From positions 124,001 to 188,000 of the forward strand of contig JAHCHO010000005.1 in NCBI GenBank assembly GCA_026129685.1: a stretch of 64,000 bases of DNA, written 5' to 3'. The number at the start of each line of letters is the position of its first letter. Position 1 is the first letter of the stretch. Source of the DNA: Fimbriimonadaceae bacterium. Lineage in GTDB: Bacteria; Armatimonadota; Fimbriimonadia; Fimbriimonadales; Fimbriimonadaceae. Position numbers and translations under genes: made by a program. Under the pieces are notes generated by a model, which was given only the letters and a program-made list of their open reading frames with translations, did no database searches and was not told where the DNA came from. Shown here one piece after another: positions 60,290 through 64,000 of this stretch.

Positions 60290-60547
60290 CCACGGAAAGC
60301 ACTTTTCGACAAGGGGGATTCGGGCGCAGTGCGCCGATTTTCATACGCGCGCGAACGGAGAGCGGGCTGCGTCCCGCGCCTCTCCGAACCCCGGGGGACG
60401 GCCCTGCCGGAACTGGAAGGGCGACGGCTTCTCGACCCGCCCGAAGTCCCGGTTCGGGCCAATGCGGACGCGATCGGCAGGAATCGTTCCCGACGAGGCG
60501 AAGGAAGCACCGTGGACCAGGCAACGGCGCCGACGCCCCACACCGCC

Positions 60548-63067
60548 ATGCGACCGACCCGCATCGTCCTCGTCCTGCTGAACGTCCTGCTCGGTTCCTT
60601 GTGCGCCTTGGCGCAGAACGCCCCGCCCGACCCGGACCTCCTGAATCCGAAGAGCGAGGCGGCGCGCAAGTTGCGCGACTCGATGGCGACCCCCACGAAC
60701 GATTGGCCGGGCTACCTACCCGTGTCGGAAGAGGACAAGAAGCGGCCGAAGGTCAATCTGCGGTTCGTCGTGTGGGACGGCGAGGAGGGGCGCCCGGTGC
60801 TGCAGAAGGCGGTGCGCGAGTTCGAGAAGCACTACCCCTGGATCAAGGTGAAGTTCGAGGGGGTCAGCCAGAACTTCCAGGAGAAACTCCTGAACCAGGT
60901 CGCGGGGGAGTGCGCACCGGACGTGGCGATGATGGACATGAACGGCTTCAACCGTCTGGCCAAGCGTAACGCCATCTACGGGCTGAACGAGTTCATCGCG
61001 AAAACGCCAGGTTTTAACCTGAAGGGCTACTACAAACCGCTGGTAGACGCCCATAGCTTTCGGGGCGAGGTCTACGTTCTGCCGCGAGACATCGCCCCGA
61101 TCGGCATCATCTACTACAACAAGGAGCTGTTCCGCAAGGCGGGAATCCCGTATCCGGACGGCACCTGGACCTGGGACTTCAAGCCGCGCCCGGAGTTGCG
61201 CGAGAAGTGCTTCACCTGGGTGATGCAGCAGCTCACCAAAAAGGACAAGAACGGCAAGGTCCTGCAGTACGGGTTCGCGTCGGGCTGGCCGGGCGCGTTC
61301 CTCGATACCCTCGTGTTCTCGCAGGGCGCGCGCTACGCGGACGACCCCGAAGAGCCGACCAAGGTGCTGTTCGACGACCCCCGCGTGGTCAACGCGGTGC
61401 AGTTTATGCAGGACATCATGCTCAAGGAGAAGTGGTTCCCCTCTCCGACCGAGCTGAGGTCCGGCTTGCAGGCGAGCGCGCACCTCCTGTTCGCGCAGGG
61501 GCGGCTGGCGATGTACGAAGTCGGCATCTGGGAGGTCCCGGCCTTTCGGCGCGAACTGGTTCCGGGCAAGCCGGAGTTCTTTGAGTGGGACATCGCCCTC
61601 GCCCCCGCCTACAAGGACGGCGGACGCGGCGCGCCCACGGGTGGGTCCGGCTACTCGATCCTGAAGCAGACGAAGCACCCCTGGGAGGCTTGGTTGCTGA
61701 CGATGTGGATGGCGGGTCCGCCGGGGATGGCGGCGATGGCGAACGCGGGGATCGCCCAGCCGGGCATTCGGGCGCAGGCGCTTCAAGAGCCGTGGACGCC
61801 CGGCCCCAACACGCCGAAAGAACAGGCCTATCCACCCAGCCGGATCGTCACCGACGAAGCGGTGCCGTACGTCGTTTTCAACCCGACCTCCGACCTTTGG
61901 CCGGAGGTCGTCTCGCACTTCAACAGCCAGCAGGACTCGGTTTGGCTCGGAATCATCGACGCGAAAGAGGCGATGAGAATCGCGACGGAGCGCTCACAAG
62001 CCCGCCTCGACGTGTTGCGCGCCGAACAGCGCCTGCCCAGGGCCAACTGGCTTCTCGGCGGGGCGATCGGGCTGGCGCTCGTCGGCGGAATCCTCGCTTG
62101 GGTCTACTTGCCGGAGCGAAAGGTCCGACGCACCGCGAAGGAGAAGCACGAAAGCCGGATCGCCTATGGCTTCCTCATGCCTTGGTTGCTCGGGATGCTG
62201 TTCTTCACCCTCGGCCCGATGATCCTCAGCTTGCTGATGAGCTTCATGGACTGGGACGCGATCACGCCGGCGATGTACCGGGGAGTGAAGAACTACGTCG
62301 AGCTCGGCACGGTGGACCCCTGGTTCTGGAAGTCGCTCCTCGTGACCTCCATTTACACGGTGGTCGCGGTTCCGCTCGGACTGGTGATCTCGCTGGCCCT
62401 CGCCCTTCTTCTCAACGTGAAAGTGGCGGGGATGCCGCTCTACCGGACCTTCTACTATCTGCCGTCGCTGGCGAGCGGCGTCGCGTCGGCGCTCATCTGG
62501 CGGCGGGTGTTCCAACCGGAAGGGGGTCTCCTTAACACGCTGATCTACGGCCCGGACGGGAACTGGAACTTCCTCGGCATCGCCTCCCTGCTCAAGACGG
62601 TTTCGCCGGACGGCCCGGTGAACTGGCTCGGCAACGAAAAGACGGCCTTGGCCGCATTGATCCTGATGTCGGTCTGGGGAGCGGGGGGCGCGATGCTCAT
62701 CCTGTTGGCGGGCCTGCAGGGCATCCCCCAGCATTACTACGAAGCGGCGACGATCGACGGTGCCGGTCCCTGGACGCGGTTCAAGTCGGTCACGATCCCG
62801 CTCCTGTCGCCCTCGCTTCTGTTCTGCCTGATCACCGGCTTTATCGGCAGCTTCCAGGTGTTCACCCAGTCCTTCATCATGACGAGCGGCGGACCGAACG
62901 GGGCCACCCTCTTCTACATGCTCCATCTCTACAACCAGGCCTTTATGAGCATCCGCATGGGCTACGCGAGCGCGATGGCCTGGGTGCTGTTCTTCGTGAT
63001 CCTGATCTTCACCGTGATCCAACTGCGCCTGACCAAGTACGTGTACTACGAAGCGGAGGCGAAATGA
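60548..63067 (+). CDS. Sugar ABC transporter: substrate-binding protein fused to MalF-type permease
   Basis: A single chain of 839 residues combines two usual subunits. After a signal peptide ([18 protein letters not shown]) residues about 55-490 form a solute-binding protein of the maltose/oligosaccharide type ([58 protein letters not shown]). A membrane segment ([20 protein letters not shown]) leads to a MalF-like permease with [40 protein letters not shown] and the EAA loop [20 protein letters not shown]. The binding domain is thus tethered on the outer face. A GTG at 60512 with AAGGAAG upstream is an alternative start. It forms an operon with the MalG-type gene. Confidence 0.93.
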   Translation: MRPTRIVLVLLNVLLGSLCALAQNAPPDPDLLNPKSEAARKLRDSMATPTNDWPGYLPVSEEDKKRPKVNLRFVVWDGEEGRPVLQKAVREFEKHYPWIKVKFEGVSQNFQEKLLNQVAGECAPDVAMMDMNGFNRLAKRNAIYGLNEFIAKTPGFNLKGYYKPLVDAHSFRGEVYVLPRDIAPIGIIYYNKELFRKAGIPYPDGTWTWDFKPRPELREKCFTWVMQQLTKKDKNGKVLQYGFASGWPGAFLDTLVFSQGARYADDPEEPTKVLFDDPRVVNAVQFMQDIMLKEKWFPSPTELRSGLQASAHLLFAQGRLAMYEVGIWEVPAFRRELVPGKPEFFEWDIALAPAYKDGGRGAPTGGSGYSILKQTKHPWEAWLLTMWMAGPPGMAAMANAGIAQPGIRAQALQEPWTPGPNTPKEQAYPPSRIVTDEAVPYVVFNPTSDLWPEVVSHFNSQQDSVWLGIIDAKEAMRIATERSQARLDVLRAEQRLPRANWLLGGAIGLALVGGILAWVYLPERKVRRTAKEKHESRIAYGFLMPWLLGMLFFTLGPMILSLLMSFMDWDAITPAMYRGVKNYVELGTVDPWFWKSLLVTSIYTVVAVPLGLVISLALALLLNVKVAGMPLYRTFYYLPSLASGVASALIWRRVFQPEGGLLNTLIYGPDGNWNFLGIASLLKTVSPDGPVNWLGNEKTALAALILMSVWGAGGAMLILLAGLQGIPQHYYEAATIDGAGPWTRFKSVTIPLLSPSLLFCLITGFIGSFQVFTQSFIMTSGGPNGATLFYMLHLYNQAFMSIRMGYASAMAWVLFFVILIFTVIQLRLTKYVYYEAEAK

Positions 63068-63948
63068 ACGCCCCCGTCACCGCCAAGGAATACGATCGCG
63101 TCGCCAAGCGATCGACCCGTGTCGGCGTCGTGATCAAGACGATCGTGCTCGCGATCCTGTTCGCCGGGGCGGTCAGCTTCATGGTGCCGTTCTGGGTGAT
63201 GCTCGTGATGAGCTTCAAATCGCCCGGCGAAATCGTGGTCTCGAGCGCGTGGTCCTGGCCGAAGGCGTTCACCTGGGACAACTTCAACCAGGTTCTCACC
63301 AGCCCGAACGTCAACTTCCTGCTGTTCTTCCGGAACTCGCTGTTCGTGACGACGTGCGTCACGGTGGGGGTGACGGGTTCCTCGGCGGTGGTGGCCTACG
63401 CCTTTGCTCGCCTCAAATTCGCGGGCCGCGATCGCCTGTTCCTCATCCTGCTGTCCACGATGATGCTGCCGGGGGTCGTGACGATGATCCCGAGCTACGT
63501 CATGTTCGCGAAGCTGCACTGGGTCAACACGTTCCTGCCGCTCACCGTGCCGGCGTTCTTCGGGGGCGGGGCCTTCAACATCTTCCTCCTCCGCCAGTTC
63601 TATATGGGGATTCCGCGTGAACTCGACGAGGCGGCCCTGCTTGATGGGGCGACGCACTGGCACATCTTCAGCCGTGTGATCCTGCCCCTCTCGGGCCCCG
63701 CCTTGGCCACCGTCGGCGTGTTTTGCGTGATCGGCACCTGGCGCGACTTCATGGGGCCGTTGCTCTACCTGAACGATCCCGATCTCCAGACGCTGGAACT
63801 GGGCCTGCAGACCTTCCGTGCCCTCAACGACGAGCGGTGGAACCTGCTGATGGCGGGGTCGGTCCTCGTTTCGATCCCCTTGATCCTGATCTTCTTCGTC
63901 GGACAGCGCTTCTTCGTGAAGGGCATCCAGATGACGGGGGGCAAGTAG
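63064..63948 (+). CDS. Sugar ABC transporter permease (MalG type)
   Basis: Second permease subunit, 294 residues with six membrane segments. Typical parts: VPFWVMLVMSFKSPGEIVVS, YAFARLKFAGRDRLFLILLS and MIPSYVMFAKLHWVNTFLPL. The EAA loop is GIPRELDEAALLDGATHWHI, which contacts the ATPase. Its ATG overlaps the preceding stop (ATGA). The ATPase is not in view; many such systems share one MsmK/MalK-type ATPase encoded elsewhere. The substrate is probably an oligosaccharide or glycoside. Confidence 0.94.
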   Translation: MNAPVTAKEYDRVAKRSTRVGVVIKTIVLAILFAGAVSFMVPFWVMLVMSFKSPGEIVVSSAWSWPKAFTWDNFNQVLTSPNVNFLLFFRNSLFVTTCVTVGVTGSSAVVAYAFARLKFAGRDRLFLILLSTMMLPGVVTMIPSYVMFAKLHWVNTFLPLTVPAFFGGGAFNIFLLRQFYMGIPRELDEAALLDGATHWHIFSRVILPLSGPALATVGVFCVIGTWRDFMGPLLYLNDPDLQTLELGLQTFRALNDERWNLLMAGSVLVSIPLILIFFVGQRFFVKGIQMTGGK

Positions 63949-63949
63949 C

Positions 63950-64000
63950 GTGATCGTCTCGCATCCGTCCGGCCCCTTCGATCCCGAATGGCCTTCCTTG
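63950..64000 (+). CDS. Start of a further gene of the sugar-transport operon (truncated by window edge)
   Basis: A GTG one base after the permease stop opens a frame of 17 codons to the end of the window (IVSHPSGPFDPEWPSL). It is too short to identify. The position suggests a glycoside hydrolase or other sugar-processing enzyme, but that is a guess from context. Confidence 0.4.
   Translation, partial: MIVSHPSGPFDPEWPSL

Overview
The window reads as bacterial chromosome of high GC content. It is densely packed on both strands with housekeeping genes. Several traits point to the Armatimonadota, close to Fimbriimonadales: secreted proteins ending in two dockerin-like repeats (D-x-N-G-D), many short secreted proteins of unknown function, and a mix of diderm-type features (a possible beta-barrel protein, lipoproteins) with a DarA-type cyclic-di-AMP receptor. 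This placement is inference; there is no 16S rRNA in the window.

Layout. 1-2.9 kb: branched-chain amino acid ABC genes livK-livH-livM (livM runs off the left edge). 3-5.7 kb: gamma-glutamyltransferase, comF and a DUF1854 gene. 6.4-11.7 kb: a surface-polysaccharide group (GT4 glycosyltransferase, CapA, ChbG/YdjC deacetylase, CapK/PaaK-like adenylating enzyme, NeuD-like acyltransferase). 11.7-17.5 kb: a J-like small protein, comM and a 1266-residue beta-propeller/dockerin protein. 17.6-22.7 kb: a sugar ABC ATPase/permease pair, a small protein, holB, the c-di-AMP receptor darA and a ComEC-like hydrolase. 22.8-30 kb: deoB, a beta-propeller phytase, two secreted proteins, a complete IS407-group insertion sequence, two REP-like repeats and a DegT aminotransferase. 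30-38 kb: mnmG; a ubiA-dprE2-dprE1 operon for polyprenyl-phosphoryl arabinose; a BldC-like regulator, a GT4 and a presenilin-like membrane protein. 38-45.5 kb: queA, ThuA, nitroreductase, a lower-GC three-gene accessory block, a PhyH dioxygenase, an esterase and a kinase-like zinc-ribbon protein. 45.6-53.6 kb: argB, an M14 peptidase, four envelope proteins and a GNAT. 53.6-64 kb: tRNA-Val(CAC), a glycyl radical enzyme with its activase, 5'-nucleotidase, fabF-acpP, and a sugar ABC system whose binding protein is fused to its permease, plus the start of one more gene.

Expression. Two features recur. Many genes have a -10-like hexamer (TANNNT or close) ending 6-9 bases before the start codon with no Shine-Dalgarno sequence, as expected for leaderless mRNAs. 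Genes inside operons overlap by ATGA, GTGA or TGATG. Three conserved genes (mnmG, holB, comF) have no ATG, GTG or TTG in frame early enough to include their conserved N-termini; the mnmG and holB contexts suggest CTG starts. Convergent neighbours often end within a few bases of each other, and three pairs share stop-codon bases.

The most interesting leads are the presenilin-like protein at 35.1-36.1 kb, the actinobacterial-type arabinose-donor operon, the GCGE-type glycyl radical enzyme, the probable pseudokinase, the permease with a tethered binding protein, a charged insert in LivH, and the leaderless/CTG-start pattern.
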